Shown here: positions 32,173 through 40,870 of the stretch, in pieces | Numbering within the stretch: position 1 is the stretch's first letter | Layout: each line of letters opens with the position of its first letter | Notes under the pieces: generated by a model | The model's input: the letters and a program-made list of their open reading frames with translations, nothing else | Databases searched by the model: none | What the model was told of the DNA's origin: nothing | Assembly (NCBI RefSeq): GCF_900591205.1 | Contig: NZ_UUPU01000061.1 | Location: forward strand, 1-64,000 | Length of the DNA stretch: 64,000 bases | Source of the DNA: Pseudomonas viridiflava | GTDB taxonomy: Bacteria; Pseudomonadota; Gammaproteobacteria; Pseudomonadales; Pseudomonadaceae | Direction: 5' to 3' | Made by a program: the position numbers and the translations under genes

Positions 32173-32456
32173 GTCACCAGGTCCAGGGCCAGGTGGCTTT
32201 CCACCATCAGCCCCAGCAACACCGTCTGCGCGTTGAAACGCCGCACATCATTGCGCCGGCGTGCGCCCCTCATCTGCTTGAACAGCGTGTCGGTGATTTG
32301 CTGCGGCGAGCTGCCTTGCAAGCGGTCCAGCCAATGGCCAATCACCTGCGTATTACGCGTGTATTGCGCTGGCGACACCGGCTCCCCGAAACCTTCGAAC
32401 AGCCCCGTGAGTTTTCTCAGCGCATGCCCGCGCCGCAAATCCCCCAGCAGGCTCAT
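32124..32456 (-). CDS. Small protein of unknown function (110 residues)
   Basis: I do not recognise the family. The product is basic and probably soluble and helical (MSLLGDLRRGHALRKLTGLF at the start; QMRGARRRNDVRRF in the middle), without signal peptide or membrane segment. The start overlaps the stop of the upstream gene (ATGA), which supports it as real and translationally coupled. It is the second gene of a two-gene operon that diverges from the exopolysaccharide genes, with which it may share a promoter region. Confidence 0.5.
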   Translation of the reverse strand: MSLLGDLRRGHALRKLTGLFEGFGEPVSPAQYTRNTQVIGHWLDRLQGSSPQQITDTLFKQMRGARRRNDVRRFNAQTVLLGLMVESHLALDLVTYSAGLCAAPSRQEGS

Positions 32457-32761
32457 GGCCGCTCCTCGGTGCCGGAGATATTCGCCAGCAACTCTGCGGT
32501 CTTGACCTGCATGAACTGGCTGTCACCACGGCTCTCCACGCACAGGCACACCGACAGTGCATCGCTCACCTGCAACTTGAAACGCCAATCGGCGAAGACC
32601 ATCGACAGCCCGGCGCCGGATTCGTCGCTGTCCAAGGAGTTGTCGGCATACAGCACCTGCATGCGTTCGACAACGCGCGTCGAGTTATTCACTTCGACAT
32701 GAATATTTCCCGAAGAAGGAAATAGGCCAATACGCTCTACCAATAACTTTGAAGTGTTCAT
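32453..32761 (-). CDS. Small protein of unknown function (102 residues)
   Basis: I do not recognise the family. The acidic product begins MNTSKLLVERIGLFPSSGNI and has alternating hydrophobic residues (HVEVNNSTRVVERMQVLYAD, FKLQVSDALSVCLCVES) suggestive of a small beta-rich domain, with no export signal. It is translationally coupled to the following 110-residue gene and diverges from wzb. Its role in exopolysaccharide control or an unrelated process cannot be told. Confidence 0.5.
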   Translation of the reverse strand: MNTSKLLVERIGLFPSSGNIHVEVNNSTRVVERMQVLYADNSLDSDESGAGLSMVFADWRFKLQVSDALSVCLCVESRGDSQFMQVKTAELLANISGTEERP

Positions 32762-32990
32762 GGCCGTCCCTTCGCTGTTGCATTCAGTCGGCACTTTATT
32801 ATGCGAAAGTGAAAAAGTGCGCGAATGTTATTTTTAGTCGGTTAGTGCTGCATTGTTATTTTTTGTCTTGCGCGATAGATGGTCGACGTTTATCCGCTGT
32901 GTTCATAATTGCGCCGTAGTTAGTTGCTGGTTTTTAAATAAGGTCGTCCCTTTTGCCGAAGAATAAGTGTGCGGTGCATGGGAGGTTGCC
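32762..32990. promoter_or_regulatory. AT-rich divergent promoter region of the exopolysaccharide operon
   Basis: About 230 bases richer in A/T than the flanks lie between the small-gene operon and wzb. CATAAT at about 32904-32909 could be a -10 element, giving a leader of roughly 75 bases. Otherwise no operator is clear. It should contain the main promoter for the operon starting with wzb. Confidence 0.45.
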
Positions 32991-33431
32991 TTGTTCAAAA
33001 AGATATTGATTGTGTGCATCGGCAACATCTGCCGCAGCCCCACGGCGGAGCATTTGCTGGGTGTCGCGCTGGCGCCGTCCGGGATTCAGGTGAGTTCGGC
33101 CGGCCTGGCCGCCTTGCGTGATCATCCGCTGGAACCAACGGCCGGCCAGGTGCTGCAGGAACACGGGCATGTGCCACCGGCGCACAAGGCGCGCCAGCTC
33201 GATGCCGGCGCCGTGAGCGAGGCCGACCTGATCCTGGTGATGGAGCAGCGGCACATCGACAGCGTACTCAGCCTCGCGCCCGAGGCCCGGGGCAAGGTGT
33301 TCCTGTTGGGCAAGTGGCAGCACGACCGCGAGATCACCGACCCCTATCGCCAGGGCAAGCCTGCCTTTGTGCAGGCGTATGCATTGATCGAACAGGCCGC
33401 CCAGGCATGGGCCCAGCGCCTGGCGCGCTGA
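32991..33431 (+). CDS. wzb: Low-molecular-weight protein tyrosine phosphatase (Wzb)
   Basis: The 146-residue protein starts FKKILIVCIGNICRSPTAEH, with the catalytic C9-x5-R15 loop, and has the general-acid Asp in ITDPYRQG near the C-terminus. It would dephosphorylate the tyrosine tail of the Wzc kinase next door. I chose TTG at 32991 because GGAGG lies five bases before it and the product then has the exact Wzb start and length. The upstream GTG at 32967 lacks a ribosome site. A rare start may keep the phosphatase level low. Confidence 0.9.
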   Translation: MFKKILIVCIGNICRSPTAEHLLGVALAPSGIQVSSAGLAALRDHPLEPTAGQVLQEHGHVPPAHKARQLDAGAVSEADLILVMEQRHIDSVLSLAPEARGKVFLLGKWQHDREITDPYRQGKPAFVQAYALIEQAAQAWAQRLAR

Positions 33432-33472
33432 TGCTCCCTCTTTAAATGATTGCAAGGACGAAGACGCGATTT

Positions 33473-35692
33473 ATGTATTCACCCCAGAACGCTTCCCCGG
33501 ATAGCCCCCACCGCGACGAGATCGACGTGCTCGGCATGCTCGGCACCTTGATCGACCACAAATGGCTGATTGCAGGCATTACCGGCACGTGCATGTTGAT
33601 CGGTGCGGCCTATGCCATCCTGGCGGCGCCGGTGTACCAGGCGAATGCGTTGATCCAGGTGGAACCGAAAAAGAACGACATGCTCGGCTTCTCCGACGTC
33701 AGCAGCCTGCTGGGCAAGGAATCGCCGGCGGTGACGGAGATCGAACTGATCAAGTCGCGCACCATCATCGGCAAGACCGTGGATACCCTGGCGTTGGATA
33801 TCACCATCACGCCCCAGCATTTTCCGTTGATCGGCGGCTTTCTGGCGCGGCGTTATGTGCCGCAAGAGGCGGGCGGTGTCGCGCCGGCGTTGTTGGGTTT
33901 CAGCCGTTATTCGGCGGGTGGCGAGCGCCTGGCGCTGACCACGCTGAACCTGCCCACCGCGTTGCTTGGCACCACACTGGTGCTGGTGGCCGGCGAGGGC
34001 CAAGCCTATACATTGTTTGATGAAGACGGCCAGCAGATCGCTGCGGGTCGCGTCGGTGAACCGTTTGCCGCCGCGGGCGTCGAGGTGCTGGTCAAGGAGC
34101 TGCGGGCCAACCCTGGCGCGCATTTCAAGATCGTGCGCAAGCCGCGCCTGGACACGGTGGCGGACTACCAGGACCTGCTGACCGTGATCGAGCGCGGCAA
34201 GGAATCGGGGATCATCAGCCTGTCCCTGGAGAGCACGCGCCCGGCCTTGGCGGTACGCACGCTCAATGAGATCTCCAAGTTGTATGTGAAGCAGAACGTC
34301 GATCGCACATCGGCCGAGGCGGCGCAAAGCCTGTCGTTCCTGAATGATCAATTACCCCAGGTACGGCGTGATCTGGAGAAGGCCGAAAACGCCTTGAACC
34401 GCTTCCAGACCCGCAGCAAATCCATCGACATCAGCCTGGAAGCCAAGGCTGTGCTCGACCAGATGGTGGCCCTGGACACCGGCATCTCCGAGCTCAAGCT
34501 GCAGCAAGCCGAGATGGACCGCAAGTTCACGCCCCAGCACCCGGCCTACCGCGCCTTGATCGCCAAGCTCGCCGAGCTCAACGCCAAGCAGGCGCAGATG
34601 ACCAAGCGCGTCGAAGGCTTGCCCAGCACCCAGCAGGAATTGCTCAGCCTGACCCGCGACGTACAAGTGGGCACCGAGATCTACACCCAGTTACTCAACC
34701 GCTCCCAGGAGCTGGACGTGATGCGCGCCGGCACGGTGGGCAACGTGCGCCTGATCGACAACGCCGACGTCAACCTGAGCAAACCGGTGGCGCCGCGCAA
34801 GCTGATTGTGGTGCTGCTGGCGATGTTGCTGGGCGGCATGCTTTCGGTGGGCCTGGTGTTGGTGCGTAACCTGATGAACCGTGGCCTGGAAAGCCCGGAC
34901 GACATCGAGAAACTGGGCCTGCCGGTGTACGCGTCGATTCCCTTCAGCCTGTTGCAAAAGGCCGAGGAAATCAGCGCTGTCAAGCAGCGCTCCAGCGCGC
35001 CGACGCTGTTGGCGATCAACCACCCCCATGACCTGGTAATGGAAGCCATGCGCAGTCTGCGCACCAGCCTGCATTTCGCCATGCTTGAAGCCAAGAACAA
35101 CCGGCTGATGATCAGCGGCCCGAGCCCCGAGGTGGGCAAGACATTTGTCTCGGCCAACCTGGCGGCGATTGTCGCGCAGTCGGGCCAGCGTGTGCTGCTG
35201 ATTGACGCGGATATGCGCAAGGGCTACCTGCACAAGATGCTGGGCAAGGCGGTGGAAGCGGGGTTGTCCGACCTGCTGGTCAAGCGCTGCGACCTGCAGG
35301 AAGCGATTCACCCGACGGCGGTGGAGCGCTTTGATTTTATCGGCCGTGGGCAGATCCCGCCCAACCCGTCCGAGTTGCTGATGCACCCCAATTTTGCGGC
35401 ATTGCTGGCCGAAGTCAGCGCGCGTTATGACCTGGTGATCATCGACACGCCGCCGTTGCTGGCCGTCACCGACGCCGCCATTGTCGGGCGCCAGGCGGGC
35501 ACCAGCCTCTTGGTCACACGGTTTGGCGTGAACTCGGCGAAGGAAATCGAGCTGACCCTGCGGCGCTTTCATCAAAACGGCATCGAGCTTAAGGGTGCGA
35601 TCTTCAATGGTGTGGAAAAACGCCGTTCCGCCAGCTACGGCTATGGCGACTACGGCTACTACAGCTACGCCTATCAGTCCGACAGGGCCTGA
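33473..35692 (+). CDS. wzc: Polysaccharide co-polymerase and bacterial tyrosine kinase (Wzc)
   Basis: The 739-residue protein has an N-terminal Wzz domain with two membrane helices (about 30-50 and 440-460), a coiled-coil periplasmic part (about 270-400), and a C-terminal BY-kinase. The kinase has Walker A GPSPEVGKTF, A' LLIDADMRKG and B DLVIIDTPPLL. The end is a Tyr cluster (SYGYGDYGYYSYAYQ) for autophosphorylation. It controls chain length and contacts Wza. The ATG at 33473 follows AAGGACGAAG; an ATG nine codons earlier lacks a ribosome site. Confidence 0.93.
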   Translation: MYSPQNASPDSPHRDEIDVLGMLGTLIDHKWLIAGITGTCMLIGAAYAILAAPVYQANALIQVEPKKNDMLGFSDVSSLLGKESPAVTEIELIKSRTIIGKTVDTLALDITITPQHFPLIGGFLARRYVPQEAGGVAPALLGFSRYSAGGERLALTTLNLPTALLGTTLVLVAGEGQAYTLFDEDGQQIAAGRVGEPFAAAGVEVLVKELRANPGAHFKIVRKPRLDTVADYQDLLTVIERGKESGIISLSLESTRPALAVRTLNEISKLYVKQNVDRTSAEAAQSLSFLNDQLPQVRRDLEKAENALNRFQTRSKSIDISLEAKAVLDQMVALDTGISELKLQQAEMDRKFTPQHPAYRALIAKLAELNAKQAQMTKRVEGLPSTQQELLSLTRDVQVGTEIYTQLLNRSQELDVMRAGTVGNVRLIDNADVNLSKPVAPRKLIVVLLAMLLGGMLSVGLVLVRNLMNRGLESPDDIEKLGLPVYASIPFSLLQKAEEISAVKQRSSAPTLLAINHPHDLVMEAMRSLRTSLHFAMLEAKNNRLMISGPSPEVGKTFVSANLAAIVAQSGQRVLLIDADMRKGYLHKMLGKAVEAGLSDLLVKRCDLQEAIHPTAVERFDFIGRGQIPPNPSELLMHPNFAALLAEVSARYDLVIIDTPPLLAVTDAAIVGRQAGTSLLVTRFGVNSAKEIELTLRRFHQNGIELKGAIFNGVEKRRSASYGYGDYGYYSYAYQSDRA

Positions 35693-35698
35693 CGAGCT

Positions 35699-37012
35699 AT
35701 GGACAAGGTGCTTGAAATGCCCCGCTCGTTGGCGCGTCGTTTTCGCCTCAATGTGCTGAGCTACGGCTATACGCAACTGGTGACGCTGGCGGCGCAACTG
35801 GTGCTGGTGCCGTTTTTTTTGCACGCCTGGGGCACGGGGCGCTATGCCGATTGGCTGGTGCTCACCGGGATTCCGTCGATGCTCAGCCTGCTGGACCTGG
35901 GCGTGGCGCAGGCTTCGGCCACCAGTGCCACGTTGCGTGCCAGCCAGGGCGACGTGCCCGGTGCGCGGCGCAGTGTGCAGACCGCGCTGGCGTTCACCCT
36001 GGCGGTGGTCGTGCTGGTGCTGCTGGTCGCCCTGACCTTGGGTCAGTGGCTCGACTGGGTGGGGCTGCTCGGGCTCAAGACCCTGACGCACGAGCAGGCC
36101 GGGCTGGTGGTGATGTTCATGTCCGGCTACCTGTGCACCCGGTTGCTGGGCGGGCCGATCGAAGCCTGGTTTCGCACCATCGACAGGACCGTGGGCGGAG
36201 TTTTTATCATGGCCAACCGCAGGACCCTGGATATTCTGCTGTCCATCGGCGTGCTGCTGCTCGGCGGCTCCGAGTTGCAATTGGCCCAGGGCATGTTCTT
36301 CAGCCAGGTGCTGTTTTTGCTGCTGGTGACCCTGTTTGTGCGGCGTATTTCGCCCTGGCCGTTGCTGGGGCTGGCATCGGCGTCGTGGGTCGAGTTTCGG
36401 GCTATCTGGAAACCGGCGGTGGGCAGCGCGGCGATCCCGCTGGCCCAGACGATTACCTTGCAAGGCGGCCTGCAGGTGCTCAACCAGATCGCCGGCCCGG
36501 CCGTGGTGGTGGGCTACACCATGGCGCGTACCTTGATGCGCCTGATCATCCAGTTGGGCATCACCTGCAGCAACGCGCTGACGCCGGAGATTTCGCGGCT
36601 GGCCGGGCGCGGCGAGTTCGAGCAGGCGCGACGCTTTACCCAGCGGGCCAGCACCCTGGTGCTGGGCCTGTGTGTGCTGGTGTATGCCGCCGGTATCTGG
36701 GCCGGGCCGCAGATCATCCTGCTGTGGAGCCATGCCCTGGTGCAGGTCGACCGTGTGTCGTTGGCGCTGATCGGCGCGCACACGGTGTTGAACGTGGCGT
36801 GGTTCATCCTCGCGGCGATGCTGATTTCCACCAATCGCCACACCCGCGCGTCGTTGATCTACGCCTTGAGCAGCCTGGCGGCGTTGTTGCTGTGGCTGGC
36901 GTGCAAGACGCTGATCGACCCGCTGCTCGGCGCGTCGCTGCTGTTGGCGCTGCCGGAGCTGGTGATGCTGGTGTATTTGCGGCTGATCCGTGCCGTAGAG
37001 GTGGGCCCATGA
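35699..37012 (+). CDS. wzx: Wzx-type lipid-linked oligosaccharide flippase
   Basis: The 437-residue product is strongly hydrophobic with about twelve predicted helices, and it has the MATE-like/PST layout of polysaccharide flippases (FRLNVLSYGYTQLVTLAAQL at the start). It would move undecaprenyl-linked repeat units across the inner membrane. It sits between wzc and wzy; its stop overlaps the wzy start (ATGATG), so translation is coupled. Confidence 0.8.
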   Translation: MDKVLEMPRSLARRFRLNVLSYGYTQLVTLAAQLVLVPFFLHAWGTGRYADWLVLTGIPSMLSLLDLGVAQASATSATLRASQGDVPGARRSVQTALAFTLAVVVLVLLVALTLGQWLDWVGLLGLKTLTHEQAGLVVMFMSGYLCTRLLGGPIEAWFRTIDRTVGGVFIMANRRTLDILLSIGVLLLGGSELQLAQGMFFSQVLFLLLVTLFVRRISPWPLLGLASASWVEFRAIWKPAVGSAAIPLAQTITLQGGLQVLNQIAGPAVVVGYTMARTLMRLIIQLGITCSNALTPEISRLAGRGEFEQARRFTQRASTLVLGLCVLVYAAGIWAGPQIILLWSHALVQVDRVSLALIGAHTVLNVAWFILAAMLISTNRHTRASLIYALSSLAALLLWLACKTLIDPLLGASLLLALPELVMLVYLRLIRAVEVGP

Positions 37013-38187
37013 TGCTGTCCCAGGCGCGGCTGACCCTCTATTTGCCGCTGACGTTTTTCGCCTTGCCCCTGGCGCTCAGCAACAACCTGTCGCAGCCGTT
37101 GGCGTTGCTGCTGTTGTTGCCGTTTGTGGTGTATGCGGCACGCGGTTTTACCCGGGCGGTGCCGTTGCTGGCGCTGGTGGTGGCCTCGAGTGTGCTGCAG
37201 GTGCTGGTGTCCAGCGGCGCGAAAATTTCGCTGTACCAGTTTCTGCGTTCCGGCATTCCGTTTTTCTATTTTGTGCTGCTGCTGGCCGGCTACAGCTACG
37301 TGCTGGCGAATGTGGAAAAGATCGCTCGTGCCCACAGCCCCAACTATCGCCGCATCCTCGATCGGGTCATCTATATTTTCGCCCTCGGCCAGTTGCTGCA
37401 AGTCAGCCTGTACGGGGTGGGGATCGACCTGACCAACGCCGCGTCCAAGTCCAGCGACGAGGTCGGGCGGATCATGTTGTTCCCCACCAGCTCGGTGGTG
37501 CTGTTGTTTTTCTACGCCTGTTGCCAGCGCAAGATCGGCTTGATGCTGATCCTCGCAGTCACGCTGCTGGCGGCCGGGTCCAAGACCATCCTCGCGGCGA
37601 TGGCCGTGATGATCCTGTTATCGGCCATTACCCAACGCAAGCTCAAGTCCCTCGCGGTACTGGTGTTGGCCATGGGCGCGCTGAGCACCTTGACGTTCTA
37701 CGCCAGCCCCTTGGCGGTGTCGCGCTTTGCCACGTACCTGTTCGAGGAAAAGGGCGAAGACGTGACCCGCGCCTTCGAAATCGCGCATGCCAAGGAATCG
37801 TTCCTGGAGAACCCGGCCACGGTGTTTCTGGGCAATGGCCTGGCCAAGCAGCTGACCCCCGGCGTGCCGACCAATGACGAGCGCTGGTTCGAGAACTCCA
37901 AGTTCGATATCGAGAATGGCTACTGGGGCGTGATCGCCAAGCTGGGGGTGGTCGGTGTGGCGCTGTTCGGCCTGCTGTTCAGCCGCTTGCCACGCAACCC
38001 GGTCTCGCTGGCGGTGATCGCGATTCTGCTGATTTTCTCGTTCAAGACCAGCTACCAGTTCTTCACCACCTTCGATGGCAGTTATTTGCTGGTGTGGTCG
38101 ATGTTTATCGGACTGCTCAATAAACCCCTGCCAGCACGCCAGACGGCACCTCCCTCACACTCTTTGTTAAGACAGGTTGGATCATGA
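37009..38187 (+). CDS. wzy: Wzy-type polysaccharide polymerase
   Basis: The 392-residue protein has about ten hydrophobic helices and a long periplasmic loop (about 250-320) with FLGNGLAKQLTPGVP, as in O-antigen/colanic-acid polymerases. Sequence is poorly conserved in this family, so the call rests on topology and position behind wzx and wzc. Two adjacent ATG codons at 37009 and 37012 are possible. It would link flipped repeat units into the polymer in the periplasm. Confidence 0.75.
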   Translation: MMLSQARLTLYLPLTFFALPLALSNNLSQPLALLLLLPFVVYAARGFTRAVPLLALVVASSVLQVLVSSGAKISLYQFLRSGIPFFYFVLLLAGYSYVLANVEKIARAHSPNYRRILDRVIYIFALGQLLQVSLYGVGIDLTNAASKSSDEVGRIMLFPTSSVVLLFFYACCQRKIGLMLILAVTLLAAGSKTILAAMAVMILLSAITQRKLKSLAVLVLAMGALSTLTFYASPLAVSRFATYLFEEKGEDVTRAFEIAHAKESFLENPATVFLGNGLAKQLTPGVPTNDERWFENSKFDIENGYWGVIAKLGVVGVALFGLLFSRLPRNPVSLAVIAILLIFSFKTSYQFFTTFDGSYLLVWSMFIGLLNKPLPARQTAPPSHSLLRQVGS

Positions 38188-39347
38188 GCGCAGCGGCACG
38201 CCCCATCAGGGCCGGGATACTGACCTACCATTTCAGCGAGAACTTCGGCGCCGTGCTGCAAGCCTATGCCTTGCAGCGCTGGCTGCAGCAACAGGGCTTG
38301 CAGGTGAGCCTGATCAACTATCACCCGGCCTATGTGGAGGATGGCAGCGAGATTCGGCAGCTGTTCAACCCGCGCCAGCTCAAGGCCAACCTCAAGGCGC
38401 TGTACCTCAAGGCCCTGGCGTTGAAAACCCAGGTGCTGGGGCCCAATGCCCAGTCGCGGCAGTTCCAGGCATTCAAGGCGCGCTTCCTGAATATTCAGGA
38501 ACCGCGTTATGCCCGCGCCGACCAACTGCACCAGGCGGTCGCTGGCCAACAGTTGCTGGTGGCCGGCAGTGACCAGATCTGGAACCCCTCGGGGCAGACC
38601 GGCCTGGACCCTGCGTATTTCCTGGCGTTCGACTGCGACAAGACGATCCGGCGGATCTCTTACGCCGCCAGTTTCGGCAAGGAACACCTGGAGCCTGAAT
38701 ACCACGCCGAAGCCGAGGGCCTGCTCAAGCAGTTGTCGGCGATCAGTGTGCGCGAGGAGAGCGGGGTGAGCATCGTGCAGCAGGTGTCGGGGTTGGCCGC
38801 GCAGTGCGTGCCCGACCCGACGCTGTTGCACCGCGACTATTCGGCACTGCTCGCTACCTCCACCCAGACCCGCACCGGCCACGTGTTTTGTTACGCGCTG
38901 CGTACCGGTGTGGGCGTGCGCGAAGTGGCCCAGGCACTGTCGCGGCATGTGGCGGGGCCGATTGTTTCACCGTACAACGCGCACCGGCGCTGGCGGCAGA
39001 TCGGGCAGACCGTGCAGGTGGGCCCGCAGGACTGGCTCAAGTTGCTCAAGGAGAGCGCCTACGTGGTGACCAATTCTTTCCATGCCACGGTGTTCGCGAT
39101 CATTTTCGAGAAGCCGTTTATCGCCGTGGGTTTGCCGGGCAACAAGGCGTCGCTGAATGCCCGGGTGCGCAACCTGCTGCAGAAGCTGGAGCTGTCGCAG
39201 CGCTTTCTGCCGGCTGACGACGCAGGCCAGGTGCAGGCGCTGATCGCGGCCCCTATCGACTGGGTGGCCGTGCGCGCCCGGCGCCAGGCGCTGCAGCAGG
39301 TGGGCGAGCGCTACCTGTTGGAACAGCTGGCGGCACTCCAGCCATGA
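38184..39347 (+). CDS. Polysaccharide pyruvyl transferase family protein
   Basis: The 387-residue protein starts IRAGILTYHFSENFGAVLQA and contains LLVAGSDQIWNP, ISYAASFGKEHL and VVTNSFHATVFAIIFEKPF, motifs of the PF04230 pyruvyl transferase family. It would add a pyruvate ketal to a sugar of the repeat unit, giving the polymer negative charge. It overlaps wzy and the following acetyltransferase by four bases each, so all are coupled. Confidence 0.88.
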   Translation: MSAAARPIRAGILTYHFSENFGAVLQAYALQRWLQQQGLQVSLINYHPAYVEDGSEIRQLFNPRQLKANLKALYLKALALKTQVLGPNAQSRQFQAFKARFLNIQEPRYARADQLHQAVAGQQLLVAGSDQIWNPSGQTGLDPAYFLAFDCDKTIRRISYAASFGKEHLEPEYHAEAEGLLKQLSAISVREESGVSIVQQVSGLAAQCVPDPTLLHRDYSALLATSTQTRTGHVFCYALRTGVGVREVAQALSRHVAGPIVSPYNAHRRWRQIGQTVQVGPQDWLKLLKESAYVVTNSFHATVFAIIFEKPFIAVGLPGNKASLNARVRNLLQKLELSQRFLPADDAGQVQALIAAPIDWVAVRARRQALQQVGERYLLEQLAALQP

Positions 39348-39895
39348 GCGATTTTGCACAACTCAAGTATGTCGACACCTTGCCCCGCAGCGACAAGGCC
39401 CGGCGCCTGGTGTGGGGCATCGTCTATCAGTTGCTGTTCCGGCCCACGCCACGCTGGATGCTGCACGGCTGGCGCAGTTGGTTGCTGCGCCGCTTTGGCG
39501 CCAAGGTTGGCGTCGGCTGCCGGATCGCGCCCACGTGCAGCATCTGGGCGCCATGGAACCTGGAAATCGGCGACTACACCGCCATCGCCGACGGCGTGGA
39601 TGTGTACGCCATGGCCAGGATCACCCTGGGCTCCAAGGTCGCCATCAGCCAACGCAGCTTCCTGTGCACCGGCACCCACGACACCCGCAGCCTGCTGCGG
39701 CCCTTGGTGACCCGCGAGATCCTGATCAAGGACCACGTGTGGGTCGCCGCCGAAGCTTTTATCCACCCCGGTTGCGTGCTGGAGGAGGGCTGCGTGGTGG
39801 GCGCGCGGTCGGTGGTCACCGCCAGCCTGCCGGCCTGGATGATTTGCGTCGGTGCGCCATGCCGCCCCCTCAAACCGAGAGACATCGCACTATGA
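39344..39895 (+). CDS. wcaF: Left-handed beta-helix O-acetyltransferase (WcaF-like)
   Basis: The 183-residue product has hexapeptide repeats from about residue 50 on (VGVGCRIAPTCSIWAPWNLE, KVAISQRSFLCTGTH, KDHVWVAAEAFI) and the C-terminal GAPCRPLKPR. This is the colanic-acid WcaF/NodL-like pattern. It probably acetylates a sugar, most likely fucose by analogy with colanic acid. It is coupled to the neighbours by four-base overlaps on both sides. Confidence 0.85.
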   Translation: MSDFAQLKYVDTLPRSDKARRLVWGIVYQLLFRPTPRWMLHGWRSWLLRRFGAKVGVGCRIAPTCSIWAPWNLEIGDYTAIADGVDVYAMARITLGSKVAISQRSFLCTGTHDTRSLLRPLVTREILIKDHVWVAAEAFIHPGCVLEEGCVVGARSVVTASLPAWMICVGAPCRPLKPRDIAL

Positions 39896-40869
39896 AACAG
39901 GTGAAACGCATGATGGACAAGGCATGGAAGTTGATGTTTTTCGTCAGCGAGTTCTTTCGCGACATGCTCACGTTTATTCGCCACAACGGTTACTCGCCGC
40001 TGGAGAGCCGCAACAAGAAGCTGTTCTACAAGATCCTGATCGAAACCCATACGGTGGAGAAGGGCCTGTCCCTCAAGGAGCCCAAGCCGTTGTTCGGCAA
40101 GGACAAGATCAACAGCATCATCCACATGCTCAATGAGTACGACCACACGTATTCGGCCTTGCCGCTGGAGATGGCCCTCGGCGCCTTCCAGGGTTACCTC
40201 GACCTGCATCGCACCCTCGGCATCAGTGACGATTTTTTGTTTTACCTGGATGCCTATGTAGAGCACCTCAAGCGTGACGGCACCCTGGGCACGGGCGGCA
40301 TTAAGCGCGCCGCGCCGTGGCTGGGCAATGGCGGGCTGGATGCCAAGGCGTTCCTGCAGTCGCGCTCCAGTTGCCGGATGTTCCAGGCCGGCAAGATCGA
40401 CGGCCGTCTGCTGACGTCACTGGTGGAACTGGCGCAGTCGTCACCCTCGCAGTGCAACCGCCAATCATCGCGGGTGCATGTGTACCAGGACCGCAGGGTG
40501 ATCGCGCAGTTGCTCGACCTGCAAGGCGGCTCGCGGGGCTTTGCGCAGTCGGTGGACAACCTGTTTGTGGTCACCTCCGAAGTCACCGCCTGGGGCGGCG
40601 CCGGCCAGCGTAACCAGCTGTATGTGGACGGCGCGCTGTTTTCCATGGGTTTGCTGCTGGCCTGCCACGCCAATGGGCTGGGGGCGTGCCCGCTGAACCT
40701 GGCGATCCTCAATTCGGTGGAAAAGAAGATCCGCACGATCGGCGCCATCCCGGCGAGCGAGCGGCTGATCATGATGATCGCTGTGGGGCTGCCGTTGGAA
40801 AGCCATTTTCGGGCCGCGCGTTCGCCGCGCAGGCTCACCACCGAAGTCCTGCAATTGCACGGTGGCTGA
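39892..40869 (+). CDS. Nitroreductase-fold flavoprotein in the exopolysaccharide operon
   Basis: The 325-residue protein has an N-terminal helical part of about 150 residues, then a nitroreductase domain with the FMN-contact patterns RSSCRMFQ (about 161-168), SSPSQCNRQSSR and GLGACPLNL. It ends with a hydrophobic strand before AVGLP. Nitroreductases use FMN and NAD(P)H; what would be reduced in polymer synthesis is unknown. The four-base overlap with wcaF makes it a firm operon member. Similar proteins occur beside pyruvyl transferases in other polysaccharide loci, as far as I recall, but no role is established. Confidence 0.82.
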   Translation: MKQVKRMMDKAWKLMFFVSEFFRDMLTFIRHNGYSPLESRNKKLFYKILIETHTVEKGLSLKEPKPLFGKDKINSIIHMLNEYDHTYSALPLEMALGAFQGYLDLHRTLGISDDFLFYLDAYVEHLKRDGTLGTGGIKRAAPWLGNGGLDAKAFLQSRSSCRMFQAGKIDGRLLTSLVELAQSSPSQCNRQSSRVHVYQDRRVIAQLLDLQGGSRGFAQSVDNLFVVTSEVTAWGGAGQRNQLYVDGALFSMGLLLACHANGLGACPLNLAILNSVEKKIRTIGAIPASERLIMMIAVGLPLESHFRAARSPRRLTTEVLQLHGG

Positions 40870-40870
40870 G

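Noticed and set aside
32193-32702. Plus-strand frame of 169 codons opposite the two small genes
   Set aside because: The minus-strand pair is coupled by an ATGA overlap and has plausible starts; the plus-strand frame has no ribosome site and no family character.
32911-32925. JUMPstart/ops element in the leader of the exopolysaccharide operon
   Set aside because: GCGCCGTAGTTAG shares only about six of eleven positions with GGCGGTAGCGT, no better than chance.
34691-36841. Minus-strand open frame of 716 codons across wzc and wzx
   Set aside because: His/Gln-rich composition without domains, wholly antisense to two conserved genes.
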